Shown here piece after piece: positions 24,150-39,600 of a DNA stretch of 64,000 bases. The DNA is from Dipylidium caninum. Taxonomy: Eukaryota > Platyhelminthes > Cestoda > Cyclophyllidea > Dipylidiidae. Below the pieces are notes generated by a model that saw only the letters and a list, made by a program, of their open reading frames with translations, ran no database searches and was not told the origin of the DNA. A program made the position numbers and the translations under genes. The stretch is taken from positions 1 through 64,000 of the forward strand of contig QEYB01000311.1 in assembly GCA_017562135.1 (NCBI GenBank), in the 5' to 3' direction. How positions within the stretch are numbered: the stretch's first letter is position 1; every line of letters begins with the position of its first letter.

Positions 24150-24669
24150 TGTGCATGTGTGTCAGCTTGCAACCAGCCAATAGTTTCCTTGCTACCTTTT
24201 GTGTGCATAGGTGTGTATGAACAAATAGACCAATGAATGGCTCTGTCAGCCCTTTTGAAAGATCTTCACAGCAAAGGGGATAGGGTGCGTGCGTACGTAC
24301 GTGCGTTTTTGGGCCTATGAATGGATACATAAACGTGTGCCTGCGCGCCCGCCTGTCCGTCCCACACAAAATGCAGTTTGTTCGTTCGTTCGTTATTCCA
24401 TTAGCTAGCGGGTGTGCAATGTGCGCGTATGTGTTAAGCGGGCACATACCTGCGCACCATCGTTCGTATGTGCGCCCACAAACACGCCAACAGCCACTTG
24501 CCTGGCACAATTCCTACCGCTCTGTTTCACTGTGCGTGTGTGTGTGCGTGTAGATGCTTGTGCACATGGGTGTGTGCCTCTTCGTATCCCACTGATGTCT
24601 GCCTCACTTCGACGCCTATCTCCCTCTCTCCCTCTCTTCCGACCTCTACCTCCCTCCATATGTGTCAAC
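24150..24669 (+). promoter_or_regulatory. 5' flank or UTR of the protocadherin gene, GT/CG-rich
   Basis: The 500 bases before the protocadherin ATG are much richer in G+C than their surroundings. They contain alternating purine-pyrimidine runs such as GTGCGTGCGTACGTACGTGCG (about 24287-24307), a GTTCG repeat (about 24379-24394), GTGTGTGTGCGTG around 24535-24550 and a C+T-rich tract (about 24610-24655). An open frame crosses this block in frame with the gene, but its composition is that of a simple repeat, so it is read as 5' UTR or promoter. Confidence 0.45.
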
Positions 24670-27600
24670 ATGTTGGAAAGTCTTATCGTTCTATCCCTTC
24701 TGCTAACGGCAGTTCATGTCAGCGGCCAACTCACCATGGTGTTCGAGATACAGGAGGAGACCGAAGTGAACTCTACTATCGGTTCCCTACGAGACGCTGT
24801 CCCCGCTTACTCGAGCGCAAAAGTAGTTTTTAAGTATCCCGGCCCTTTCTTCAGCGTGGATAGCCAGTCGGGGGAAGTTAAAATAAAGACTGTACTTGAT
24901 CGGGAGAAGCTTTGTCAAGGGCACAAACAGTGCTGTGGTGTTATCAATTGTACTCTAGTTGGATCTGTCTATATGGTCAAGACGCAGGATAAGGATTTCA
25001 TCGGAACGTTACAGTTACAAGTCAAAGTGAATGACGTCAATGACAACATGCCGGTTTTTGCCAGCTCAGTTCAACGGGTAGGCATTCCAGAAAACTCTGA
25101 GGTTGGCAAATCGATCGGTCTCCGTCCAGCTACTGATGCCGATGTGGACCCACGGAATCAAATTACCCGGTATCAATGGTCCGAGCCGACGGAAACGTTC
25201 AGTCTGGATCAAACCGATCTTCCAGCTATTCGCTTACGCCTCAACGCTCCTGTGGATCGGGAGGCTCGATCAAATTATTCCGGCGTTTTGTCGGCATGTG
25301 ATATAGATTTCTGTGCCACTACAGACGTTGTCATTGACATTGAAGACGTCAATGACAACTTGCCTCAATTCCACCAACGCCGGCATCATCTTGAAACTAG
25401 GGAATCTCTTGTTGTCGGGTCCACTATCCTGCATTTAAATGCTAGTGATGCAGATGCAGCCGAAAATGCGAGAATATTCTACTCTTTCCGCGAGCCTGTT
25501 GATACAGATCTTGTTGATACTTTCGAGATCATTGCAAATACAGGAGAGATACGTTTACGAAGGCCTTTGGATGCAAAAATCCGCAGTTTCTACAGTTTCA
25601 AAGTTGTTGCGTGTGATACTGTAGCAAGCGAATGCGCGGGGAATTCGGCTTCAAATGCAGACGTCGAAATTATCGTGCAAGACGTTAATGACAATAGACC
25701 CATCATTGAGATTGTTCCTGCTGGCGAATCAGTCTCTTTATCCGATGATCTAGTGGTTCCAGAAAACTATCCGCCAGGCCAAATAGCAGTAGTAAAAGTT
25801 AAGGATGCCGACGTCGGCGAGAACTCCAGAACTACCTGTGAATTAGATAGCCATACTGCGTTTGAACTCGCACACAGCGCTCCGGATCTCTACTCTCTTC
25901 GAACGCTCCGATCTTTCGATTTTGAACAGGAATCTGTCCTCACCGCGAATATCCGTTGTCGGGACTTTGGTTCTCCACCACTCAGCTCCACCCGAACTTT
26001 AACCCTTCGAATTCTCGACGTGAACGAGTACCCGCCTGAATTTCAAGCACCAATATTCAGAGCTAGTGTTTCTGAGAATTCGCCTTTTGGGTTGGGGATT
26101 ATCAGTCTTACTGCCATGGATAAAGATGGTCAATCTGAACTTCGCTACAGTCTAGCTCTTCCGCCCCCTCAAAAGGGTTCCAACGGGAACATCTATTCTG
26201 ATAATCCAAACAACTTTGAGAACCTTGACGTCAACGCACATTTCGACTTAAACCCGAAGACAGGCCTTCTACGAACCGGTCGGGTGAGGCAATCTTCTAT
26301 CTTTTTTTTTACATTAAAACCAAATGCGATTAAGGCTGCTGCCCGTTTAGCCGCATGAGGATTGACATTTGTTCAAGTTTCAGGTCTGGATTGACTCATC
26401 CCATTAACGTAACGTGCTTTTTAGCATCCCATTTTTTTTTTCGCCTGCTGTCGATGCCACAAATGCGTGATAAGCTTTGAGCACCAGCTTATGACAGCTA
26501 TTTTATGTAACGCCGAAAGTTTTGGTTGATAGCACTAATGGAGGGAATTCTATAACTCATAATATCTTTTTGTAAACGGTACTTGTGAGTGTCGTTTTCT
26601 CATACATTTAGCAAAGTATTGGCGAGAAGACATATGAAACACTTTACCCTGAGAAGGGATTTGTCCACAATGTCTGTCACTTTTCTGTTTTTGCGATCAT
26701 TGACGTTAATGCCAGACTTGCCGACTACCCAAGTTAGTGTCTGGATTTCTTACAAAAGGTCACCTGTCTACTGTACGAGTACATTAAAAAAGTGAAGTTC
26801 TTCATCATTTTCACTACATGCTTCACGTAATGACAGTCGAGAAAGCATCCCTTATATTTTTCCATAGAGGTGTGGAACCATTAGGAGCTCTTGCAGGTGG
26901 ATAGAAAAGGATAAGGTTTTGGGGCTGGGAATATTATCCATCATTAGCTTATCGATTGCATGGGCGGAAAAACGAACTACGGAAGTATCTGGATTTTACT
27001 ATTTTTTTATCTGTGCTGTCTCGTGATTGCCCACCTATAACATCTGTTAGTCAACTGGTAGCATCATATGCTGATTATTAATCTCAAGATGCAATTCGAC
27101 TTGCTTTCGGGGGCCTTGCACAATGTCACCTTACTAAACCTCTGCAGTTATAACACCTCGCGGATCCCACTGTAGCGCTGTCTTGTTCCGTTCTTGTTCT
27201 CTACCTTATGAGCTTGAGAATTTCCAGCTCTTTTTTCCGACTCTCTTTCCGGATCTACCTTCAAGTTTGCGTTGATAGGATAACTGGAAAGCCAAAATAA
27301 AGAAATCCAAGATGGGTTTTAATACCGTCTCCCGGAATATTTGGGATTTGAGGATGATTAGTTCAATGAACAACCCTTATCTTTCTATTCACCTTTTCCG
27401 CTTTAAATGTCCAAGTTAGAATTATGGACGAGGGGATATGGAGTGAACTTTTCCAGATGAGTCTAAAGTCTTGTCGTAAAATCCTCTCAAATTAGATCTC
27501 ACCTACATAATCTTAACCACCTGCCTTAAGGATAATAGTTAACATGAATATTGAAATGTTACTTTATGTTATATTTTCACCTACAATTGAACTTCTTATG

Positions 27601-30600
27601 AGGTTGCGCAATTCCACTTTTACGACAGAATGCTATGAACCAAGGCTAACCTCCATCTGAATATAATTTTGTTTCGGTGTCCCTCAACACTCTAACATTA
27701 CGAAAAATATGGCAATTATTGGCTAAAAAAGGTCGAACCATTTTTGTGTGTGTTTAAGAAATCTTGATCATTCCTTATTTTTCAATTCACTAGTTTTTTT
27801 TGTCTCCACCCAGTGCTTAAAATTAGTACAACTCGTTCTTTCCTTTTTAAAATTCGTAGCAAATTAATTACCGTCCATTGATGTCTCCAACAGTGTTGGT
27901 ATTTTTTGAAAGGTATCTCACGTCAACGCGTTCTTAATCATCATCTTCCTTTTCAAAGTATTTATGTCCGAGCATCCTAGGATTTTTTAATTAACACTTC
28001 CAACAGATGATGCTCCTTATTCCGTTATCAGCATGTTCTGACCTTATAGCCAAAAAACACCATGTCGTCTTTGCTTGTTCTGTATTTAAACATTTTCAGT
28101 GTAAGGGCGGTTTGATCAGCCTAGTGCTTATGCATGCAGATTCTGATTTGATACTGAAGGCGCCTAATTGTCCTTTAACCAAAAATATCTCACGTCTGTT
28201 GTGATGGTTATTACCGTGTCCAACACGTTTTTCAGTGTACGATGTCCATAGAATCGTGGACTGTTTGAATACGCTCTTTTTCCATGACTTGAGGAAGGTT
28301 TGAAAATCATCCCTTTCAAAACTAAGCCTCAGAAAATAAAGTAAGAGAGATTTAACTAGAAGTTAGTTGGGGTGGGTTTATTAATCTGTTTTCTCACTTC
28401 CACCAGGTTTGACTTACCTTGTCACTACCCTACTCGTAAAATTAGCAAACTCGTGCGTATACAGTCATTAAACAGTGGGACGAAAGCCACATCGCGATAT
28501 GTTCGCACCTCAACTAACCATTTGGTCTAAAAGCGACTCAATTGGCTCTCAAACCGTAATTCCCTGCTTTTCTCACTGCGTACATCAATAAGACTTTTTG
28601 CAATGGGTGTGTATTTTGGGATGGAAAAGTGTTTTTCGTTCAACATAACCTCAATTACTGTATCATGTAGAAGCTTTTGAGGAAAGTGTAAGGTGTTTGA
28701 TCACACCTATAACAGTTAAAAGAAGAAACTGACAATCGCCTTACTTTTTAGATTCTTGGTCCACTTATTTAGCCTTTTTGTCACTACATTTTTTTATTGG
28801 CTTACGAGGCCAGTTGTAATATAAGATTACGAACCTAAGGTTGAAATCACCCTCGTATGTACTCTATAATAGTTTTTAACAATGGATTTTTATACCTTTC
28901 CTTGTGGATTTGGAGGCTTTGCCGTTTTCTCATGTTAATTTGGGATCTTCATGATTATTTCTCCGGCTCTTATTATTCCCATAGGGTTCCACGTGACTAT
29001 TCGCACTCCCCTAGTTATTAATAAACTCCACTGGCAATAGTCGAGCTGACTGATAATTTCATTTAGGGATCTTTCATTTAACAGGCGGCCGAAGTGAGTG
29101 AGTTTCAACATTGTCTTAAATTGATAAGATAGTGGTAGGGTGTGGTGTGGCTTGGGAGTTCCCATGGCTAGCTCGAACTTTTCACGCGAATTCGCTTTTG
29201 CAATCATTTACACAATTATAAATAGAGTAGGAAAACTTTTCCACTTTCTGTCTTTAGCGAAGTAATAGGCATCCAGAGGATATAGGCGATAAAGTAGAGA
29301 GAGAGATAATCTCGCTGATGGCCGCTTTTACATAAACAGGTAGAAAAGATCGGTGTCTTTACCGCCTTCCATCCCACCTTTTATTCCTATTTTTTTCTCA
29401 TTTAGCGATACCCCCATTGACTCATAGAGATTTTTTTGACCTTCCCAACTGCAACTATCTACCAAAATGTCTTGCGTCATATTCATGCACGGGTGGTGGT
29501 GAAGGCTTTCTCCGCCCCTCCATTATCTCGTACAGCCTCTGTGCGGTTGGCGATTTATCACTGCCTGGCTACAGGATTCTGGATTAGTGGGAGATTTTGC
29601 ATCTTCTTTTTCGTAGAATTAAACTGCCATCAATTTTACTATAAGAATTGAAAAAATGTGACTCCGATTAATCGATAACTTGTGCGTCACCACCGGTCAT
29701 TCAAGTAATCCGATTTCCCGACCGATTTTGCTGTTTATTCGAGACACTGGTGACCTCAAAACGAGCATCAGGTAATTATTTACTGATATGTAGATCACTC
29801 GGTCAGTCTCGCGCGATTAATCGAACCGCGGAGGGAAATTTGTTGGGTTTTTGATCTCTCTAAGCTAGTTATGATAGTCGACCGCATCCACTCTTGTGTC
29901 CGCACCTCTCTCTCGCCCCCAAGAAGCAGTGCGATCTCACTAAAGGTTCCCGATCGTATCTAAAGGCGTTTGTAGTAACTCTTTTAGAAGATTCGAGCTC
30001 TGCTATTCCACTCAGCGCATAAACAGGCGATGGTTTTCCCACCTTGTAATTAGAACGAATGTGGGAGATTTGTAAGAAAGAGTAAGAAGATACTATAAAA
30101 TGTTTGATTAATAGGAAGACTTGCTAAAATCATATGTCTTGTGTTTATATCTGCAGAATGTTCAAGACCAAACCTTGGATTTGTTTGGCACTGATGGGAA
30201 AGAATGTTGCACTAGTAAGTTTGGGGAGCCTGTCCGATTATTTGTGCTGGCAGCCACGTACCGTTCGTGGACCAGTCTAGTCCTTTTATCGAGTGTCTGA
30301 CACCGTGCACCAAGATGTTCTGGGCAAAAGGCCAACCTGTAACATTCTCCCAGAGCTTTACGCTTCAGTTCCGGAGTGCCTATTGGTCAAATGTTTGGAG
30401 GTAGTAGTCACCGTTAAATGTATTGGACGTTAGTGTCCACTCCATTGCCACATCACAACTCTCATTCCTATTTATATTAAAACGCGTCTGGAACATCTAC
30501 TTGGTTGTATGCTTGTCTAAATAATTGGATTATAAGAAACTTATCTCGTGGCGAAAGTCTTTTTAAGACTATTAAAAATTAAAAGTTTCCACAATCCATC

Positions 30601-33600
30601 AATAAATGAAGCGTACTACAAATAATTTGTGTTTAGCATTCACTGAGTTGTCCCCCCCCCCCAATAATGCGACTTCAGCAATCTATATTTCTCTAATCCA
30701 TCAGGTTCAACTAGATCGAGAGGCGATCGAGAGGATTACTCTAATTGTGACAGTAACAGACGCTCTCACTCAACCTGTCTTCACAGCTACCGCAACTGTT
30801 TCCGTCGAGGTGCTGGATGAGAATGATAATAGCCCAGTCTTTGTCAATCCACCTGCAAACATGGGGTTCCCATTTCACCAGAATGACGTTCAATCACACG
30901 CTTTTACAGTGAAGGAAAATGCGCCACGATATACGCGTTTAAGTGGACGTCTTGAGGCTCGTGACCCAGATGCTGTGAGTCAATATTTTTCCGTTACGTC
31001 TATGGTAATAGTTTGGTTAGAACCTTAGCAAATAGCCATTTTCGCTGTTACTGATTCATAAAAATTTGCAGATCTCTTCATTATTAACCGATGCAATGAT
31101 AAGAGTCTCTGATGATTACCCTTTAACGACAGTAAATTGGCTCTAGCTGAGATTGAGCGTTTTTAATGGAGCAAGTCGATTCTTTTCGTGCTAACTTTGT
31201 AATAACCTCAGATAAAGTCGTATTTTACATAAATCACCATCCATTACATTTGTCGAATTAGCTGTTTCCCTTCCCGATAGCGTGGAAGGCATGAGTTTAT
31301 GAAAAGATTGTGATAATTATGATTATGCTACTTGTGGCATTTTGTTTTTTCTTTTGTGACCAATACTTCGACATCTTGTATCCCATTTTCAACAAATGTT
31401 CCCTCCTAATCCGGTAAATGGTATTATCTTTGGACTGCTTGTTTTTACAATTTGGCTACCGCTAGCTATTTTTGTCATGAAATTTGAAACCTCTAGCAAG
31501 GGTTCAATTCACATGTATCTTTAAAATCAGTCAGCTTAACGGCGGTGGATAAGATTACCCTTTTGTAGTGATTATGACGGAAATCAGTCTTGTTCATCAT
31601 TACCAACATTGTTATTGTTGTGAAAACTTTGAAGGGAAAGGGGTACGTTTACACTCACCAAATTCTGGACACACGTAATAATTCTTTAGACCCTACTCCA
31701 TTTGTCGTATTTAGTGGACACGAACTGCCACGCAAGTCCACACAACCACACATTCATATCCCCTTTGTCCTTCTGTTCAAGGGTCCAACACGTGAACAAC
31801 TGTCTAAAGCAGCTCGGTACTCTTTTGTTTGCCATTTTTATTGCTGCACTAGCGGTAAAACCTCGTTCCTTCACCTTCCTTCAAAGCGTCACTTTGTCGC
31901 AGATTCAAAACTTGATTTCTGCCTTGTCCTTACTCTTTAGTTTTGTTTCCATTTCCACTCCGGAACTTGATTATTGGTAATATTCAAGTTAGAACAGAAC
32001 TCTCGGGTCATGGTCCCAAATGAGATGGGAAAATTTTTAAATCACTTCACGTCTGGATCTGCTTCACCCATCTGATCGCCTCACTCCCAAGTCGGTACGC
32101 ACGAATCTCAAAAATTGGAACTGGAACTGTTGGTTGTAATCTTACCCTTACTGTAAACAGTGCAGATATTTGGAGACTTGGAACATCGGCAGTTATATTC
32201 CAACATTCCTTCCAGTACACTCATCTAATTTTTGTTTTCTCAGGGTCAGAACAGCAAATTGCAATTCTCTCTGCGTTCCGTGTGGGCTTTGAAAAGTCTT
32301 ATCGCTAGTGTTGGCCAATACAGTGGAAGCACCAGTGGAAACATCTTTGATGATCTTGGAGGTGGTTCATCAGGCCGTCAGTTGGTGGAACAACGGATCT
32401 TTCAAATTACTCCGGACGGCAGCGTTGAGACATTAGTTGAATTCGACAGAGAACTGGTTGCTATGTATCTATTGAATGTTGCAGTGCGCGATAATGGAAG
32501 CCAACCTTTGGCGACATCCACATCTCTCCTTGTCCGTATACTAGACGAGAATGACAACGCACCTGTGTGGAAGTTCCCCTCCGAGTCCACCCGTCAGATC
32601 AATATCACCACTGCCAATCCACCTGGGTCGCTAGTTGGTAGGCTTCAGGTGAGTTAACCGTCTTTCCTACCTCTTAGTTAAAAAGTGTCACGATTGTAGA
32701 GAGGGAATAGATAACTTTCATAATTAGACGTTTGCGTAATTATTGACCATGGGATAAGTATTCAATCAAATTACGTAGCAAGGATGCGTATAACCTTGTC
32801 ACAGTCTTGTTCATGATGGATATGAACACGCACGCAATAATTCATGTAAAATTCACATCCCCTTCCTATTGTTCGTCTTAAGCATATGAACTTATACGTT
32901 TTGGCTTAGCTACTTCCTGTCTTGTCCTTCGTGGAATTGACAGGAGAGTTCTCTTTAAATGTCCTTTCCTATCCGTTAAATTTACATTGGGTAGTGATGT
33001 CTATGCCTTCTTTGCAAATTCTATGATTTGGTTAGCGTTCACTCCACTTCTTGTTAATATAATATACACATTTTTTTGACGTCATCGTTTGGGTCCACCT
33101 GGTGGATGACACTATATAAACAAATTTAGTTACATGAGACACATCACATTTTGACCCACGGGCTCCTAAAGAAAGTTTTGAGATTAGCGGCTTGGAGCAG
33201 TTTTATTTAAAACTGTAAGGGGTTGAACGTGTTTGATGTCGGGCTCATCTTTTATCAGTCCCTTTTCTTGAAACAGATACATAGTTTGAGCGACAGAGAA
33301 GTGTTCGTATTTTGTCCATTCTAGTCAAGGAGAATGTAAAATTGCTTTAAGAAGTTTGAATAAACAAAGTCGGATTCGATAGGTGTCTCGGTTTTTAGCA
33401 TAGACAATGTAAACGTGAAAAGAATATGGTTAAGTCTTCCTCATTTGCAAAAGTGGAAGCCTTAACGAGTTATTTTTAATGAACAAAAAAATTTTTAACA
33501 ACAATATCCTTTTATCACTTATTCCCTTTTATCTGTTTACGCGTCAAGTGATATTAAACATTTGTGATAGGTAGTAAAATTACTCGTGCCATTCTCTTTT

Positions 33601-36600
33601 CGGGTATGCGATTGCATTTATATTTATTAAGATCCCTTCACCGACTAAAGACGAATACTTTTCATAAAATACTATCCTTAAGTTTTAAATTTTATGAACC
33701 CAACTCTTGTGTCCCTCCAGGCCTTTGATTTGGATGCAGACGAATCAGGCAAAGTTGAATTCCAAGTCCTGGACTTGAATGGTAAACCAATGCCTCCCGT
33801 TTCTATCTCCCGCGGACTTTACAACCAACCCGTTCACCCAATCCAATCGAACTCTGCGGTAAATCAAGAAGAACTTGTGGGCTACCGTACTGGCCCTTTT
33901 TATCTGAACGGTTCCAGCGGCGAAATCCTTGTCGCCGATCGTCTAGTACCCCTGAACCTAAAAATTAGTCTTCGTGCTATTGACTTCGGTCATCCTCAAC
34001 GTCTCTTTACCGACACCTGGATCGTCATTAACGTTAAGATGGATCCGAATGAGTTTGGCGGTTTTTTGGTCGGTGGTCGAGCTGGAGCTTTGAATGTTAC
34101 CATCATTCTAGTAATGATAGCTGTCACAGCTATCATCTCTCTTCTCCTCATCATCGCCATCGTCTGCGTTAGACGCAAACCAGCCCGAGCTGCTGTTAGC
34201 AATGGGAAAGCGGTAGAATCTGAGGGCACCGTTGTTGCCTATTCGCCTGGAAGCCCCTTTTTCATCTCTGATCCGGGCAAGGATGCTCTGACTGCAAACA
34301 CTTGGACAGGCTCCTCGAAAGACTTCTACCCTCCGCCCGGAAGCCTAACAATCGATGTAAACGGGCAAGTTGTGTCGACTGGAGGTATCTCCTATGGATC
34401 TCCCCTCATTGGATCGGATAAACCTGCTGTCTTTTGTGGTGTCCAACCACAGGATTCAATTTACACGCCTTTAGAGCCTAATGGAGATATCATCAGTGGC
34501 GCTTTGCCTATACATGCCTTTGGGGTAGGTGAGACATCCTCTCTTCAGTATTCCCGAGCTTAAATATTAGTATCTGCAAATGCTTAACCCACGTGATGCA
34601 ATTCCGTAAAAATTTGTTCGTTTTTATGTATGTATTGGGGGGGACTAATACTAGATAAAAGGGTAAATTTTTCCCTTGCATAGGGAAAATGTAAACAGAA
34701 GTATATTTTTGTTTGGCTGTAAGTTCGTAACCATACCATTTCGGCTAGAATCGTAGCGGCACATGATCAAAATATGTGTATTATCAAAATTATGAAATTC
34801 ATTTAATACATCCTTCACGCCCGTCTTTGCAAAATGGCCAAGAAGAAGGGGTATTAGTCAGCTTTGGGAGCCGTCGCAGCAACGCGAAATAGGAGCCTCC
34901 ACCATCTCGTCCTCCCCCCATCGCATCTTTTTATGTCTTATTCCTACACCTTGGGCATGTGTCATTAGTTTTGCCCTCTCGAGCTACTTGCTTTGATCTT
35001 CATTATTAGATTTCGCTGTTTCAACCTTTTCAGTACTGGTTCTCATTCATTGTTTATTCTAACCCTGGAGGCTTCAACTGAATGGGTTTTGCTAATAGAT
35101 GTTATTTATTCGTAAGATCGCTAATCTATAAAGGGTCCTCATTAATTTCTCATTTCTGTGGGTGCTTTAATTACCGGTAGTAACTGCTGACTCCAGCAAA
35201 TCACTTAATTTTGGCTTAGAATTTAGTAGATATGCGGTTTTTTCTCTTAATACCTTCGATTCTTAATTAGAAATGAATTTGACTTCCCATTTAACTTATC
35301 GAATCTATCATGAACACATCGGTTCTTCAATTTCTGTCTACCTAGTATTCTAAATTGCTTTAATGTAGATTAAGTGGTGGAAGTGGGTAGATGATGTCGA
35401 GGTGTACGCATCGGTGAACGACTTTGAGCATCACACCTAAAATAACCTCTTTGTCATGTTTGAGTTTTTTTGGCTTTTACATTTGTGACCCACCCCAGAA
35501 TTCCACCCATCCATGATCTTAGGTCTATCCATTGGCACGGAATTGTAGTATAGTTGTTCCGCAACAATTCAAAAACCTTCAAAATGGCCTTGTAATAGAA
35601 ACATGTGCCAGTGACAACTAGTTGTAGGAATGTCTATCACGTTTTAATGGAGGTCACTCGACAACTAATTTATTAAGGCATGTGGTTTTTAGGATCGAAA
35701 TAGTTAGATGATGATGCCTTGATAACGCATGGCGGTGTTTGAGAACATTTAGTTTACCGAAACTTTCGTAACAGTCAGAGTAACCCGTTAGAAACACAAG
35801 ACAACCCCTATCTTGAGGCGAACACGTTGATATAAAACTTCCCAATGGTCGAGAATAAAGCAACAGCATTAATGGTAAAGGCGAAACGGTTCCAACCTTT
35901 GTGTGGATACCATTACAGCGGTGTCAACGAGAGACAAATACCACTATTGTAACCACCTTTTTGCGATAAGGATCGCTTAAACCCCTGCTCGATCATGGGA
36001 GAAAGGTGTGAAAAGGCTTGCGATATCACCCACTATCAATGGGGAAAGCGGCAGAATGTCGACTCACTTATCTATTGTCGCCGCGGCAGAGCCGTTTGTT
36101 AATGCCTAAAACTGGTCGCTGGTGATCTTGGAGCTGAGATTAATGGGGGGAGGCGCCTCATTAAAAAACGCTAGGCTTTGGCTCTTTGTTTCCTTCGTCT
36201 CAGTCTTTAAAGTCCATCAGGGCTGTCTTTCGCAACTTGGCTCTACCGATAAATTTTTCATCGTTCCCCTGGGACAGTAGCTGTAATCTATGTTCTTATT
36301 CTAACACTTTGACATTTTGGGAAAGTTAATGAATTCGAGAGTTTGTGAAATTTTAATTTGTGCACGCAGTTTTAGTCTCGTTTTTCAGTAGTTATTGGGA
36401 CGATAAAGGTAGTGTGCACATCCCCCGATTGTCTCCGAGATAAGGCCTTGAAGTTGCATTAGAGTGTTAATTACTCATATTGTTACATGATACATCGCCT
36501 AACCGAAAGTGGCTTTGCACCACAAGCATTCCTTTTTCATAATGGGACTACTTACATTTTATAAGATATTTTACGCACACTTTCGACGTTGGCGTTAAAT

Positions 36601-39600
36601 CCGCTTATGTGGCCTGTATTTGTGGTACTTGAAATTTCCAACTTAGGTCTATTTATCAAGTCATTTGACTTTATATTCTCCAAATGTTATAATGGTAATT
36701 AGTCAACAACCTACTTATTTTGACTACATCCTTTCATTCACTGAAAATCCGTCGATCCATACTCATATGCCTATGAATAAAGCACGAAACCAGATATATT
36801 AGACACCTGATTCCAATAATTTCTTGTCTTAACACAATATACCTAATCTTTGCACCCAATCCTTGTTCATTTCAAGTTCACATCGAAATGAAGGTTGGAG
36901 AAGGATATGCGAAAGCATTTTTATCCAGAGAATACTTTTACCTAATTCATAATGATCTATCTTGGAGTTTATCTTCTCCTAAAGTCAAGTTGTATTAAAT
37001 GTGTACTTCCTGTTGTTAATAGAGTAAAGTACTGCCTACTTCTACTTACTACCATTTCAATGATCATATCCTTTTCGTCGTGAGCTGATTTCCTTCTTTA
37101 TCGGTTCCAGACACTCTCTCGAAATCCTAGACAAGCCAGCGTCTTGGGTAGCGTCCACGGCTCGAATACGGGCATTCGGATGGCTGGCAGCCTTCAATAC
37201 GACGCCGACAGCGGTGATTCAGGTCGAGGACCTTCTGAAGACGGTAACCAGCTAATGATGCTAGAAACCCAAAGAAGTGAGTGCATTTGCTAAAAAATAA
37301 TCCTATCCCTTCACTTTAACCATTGACTATCCTTAACTCAATGAATAGTTATTTGTTTTTACGGAAGTTGTGCTAACTGCCAATTATCCCACCTCTGCTT
37401 CAATCGTGTTGTATTATATGTGATCTTAAAGATAGTATATTAATAAAAACAAAATAAGTAAAATTGGCTCTACTGGGCTATTAGTAGAAAGGACCAATCT
37501 CGTTCTTCCATTTCCTGATTACCTATCACTTTTCCATGTCCTCAGACTCAGATTTCGTCATCAAAATAAATCCCTAATGTATTTTCCTTTAAAAAACGCT
37601 TAGTCCAAATGGGACAAAATTATATTTGACTTTAAATGATTGTTATCCCCAACATCTCTGTATTTAGTACATATACTCGACTGTTGTTTAGTTTAGATGA
37701 CGTAAACGCTGCACTCTCTTTAGAACATTCATTTTCCTCAACTTCCCTCACTTGATCAATTCACCGACTTCCGCATTTGTATCGGATCAAACTCACCACC
37801 TCCATTTTCAGCTCTGAAGAAAATTATCTCTTTCGTTCGTCATAGATTTGGCTTCTTTATTATTCCTTTCTCGATGAAATCGGCACATCTGCTGCAATTT
37901 TTCGTCATCTTCAAACTATAGAATGGTGATTGGGTCGGCAACATTGTAGGTATTTTTCTTCTACCGAATTCAGTGATCCTACCTCCCTGAGTTCCCTTGT
38001 CACGTATGCACAGTTAGTATTATTAAGTAATCTCCTCATTCGCGTCCTACTAGTGTCACGGGACATCTGATTCCGTTCTAAAGCTATTAGCCTTTGTAAC
38101 CAGGCTGTTAGATGAGCTCCATCAAGAAAAATAGACACTTATATACTTCTATTTGCCCCTATTGCTGTAGATAAGATGATCCATGGTCATAGTTGGAACC
38201 GCGTGTGTAATGAACGGCAACACTTGGAAAAGCCGAGGGAACGAGGAATGTGTGGATGGGCCTAATTTTTACAAAAGCCACTTTTAATTCAACATGAATG
38301 TAGGGAAGGTTGGGCTTTGAGGATATATTTTAGGCTCAATAGGCACAATTTAAGAGACCCTTCATCTTTATTGACCCACAGGCTCTTACAAACATTTCGA
38401 ACGACAAGGCCAACTTTCTAACATTTCAACCTACGCAATCGGCTAAGAAAGTGTCGGTCATTTTATATCAGCCTTATTTAGCTTGGGTGAGTCCCGCGAT
38501 GCCATGGTATCGCTATCGAACAATTGGATCCGGAGCAAAACTATGAAATACCGCAGAAGAGTTGTTGGAAAAAAGAGGATTTGGTATTACCAAACATATA
38601 ATATCAAACTTATAGGCTTAAAACTGGAAAATTTAAGATTATATGTGCGTGCTGTTCGGTATTTTCGCGCTTTTAGCGCACGCGGTCGAATTAATATTTT
38701 ACGGTCCAGTAATGATAGAATCGCGGGCTTATTCTGTTAAATTACATAGATTCTAGCCGCCTATACTCGAAATCGTACTTCTTGATTTTCCGATTACTGA
38801 GGATTGGGTCGGTAAAAAGAGGAGATAAATACGAATTGACCTAGTGGAAACGATTAGAAGTTTGTATCAAAAACGGAAATATAGCAGTAGTGATCCCGTC
38901 TAAAATTGGTTATACATCGTTAAGAGCATGCAATAAATCTGAATTTAATACGGTATGAAGAAATTGATCTGAGATAAAAGAAGGATACTTGGAAAAATGA
39001 ATGAGTGGATGAATGAAAAATGGATATTTTGCTAAAACGAATGGTTCCAAGGTGGGTCCGCAAACAGAGAAATAATATGGAAATGAAGGACACAGCACCA
39101 AAGGTGATATTTGTGTTGGATTTACTTAGTTCACAGGGGGGATGACTTAATCAATCCCATGATTTAGCGAATGGATGACAGATCAGGTAGTGAAATTCAC
39201 AATACCTCTTAACACTCACTGCCTCGGTATGTGAGGTATCGAAATTTGCTTGCAGTACTAAAGATTTTAGTGATTTTAAAAAAGTGCACAATTTGGCTTT
39301 GCCTATCCACCACTGTGGTCTGCCAGTTCCCTGGATTTTCAACTGCAACTTCCAATAACCTCGGTGAATTAATCTGTTCGATACGTACTTGTGTAGGACT
39401 CAGGCGGAGGTGGAAGTGCGCTCCTCAAGTAGATGAGAATTTCGGTGCTGTAGACGCAACTTGTCATTCTTTTCACAGCTCACCAAGATATTCGACAGAG
39501 ACACCTTAGTCATCATAGACCACGTAGTCTTATATGACACTGACCGAGCGATTAATGAAGGACACAATTGTCCTCACAATAGGAAGTCTTTCCAATGGTC

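Noticed and set aside
24412..24669. Coding extension upstream of the protocadherin ATG at 24670
   Set aside because: The frame is open for 86 more codons, but the encoded stretch is cysteine- and valine-rich simple-repeat sequence. A perfect signal peptide begins only at 24670.
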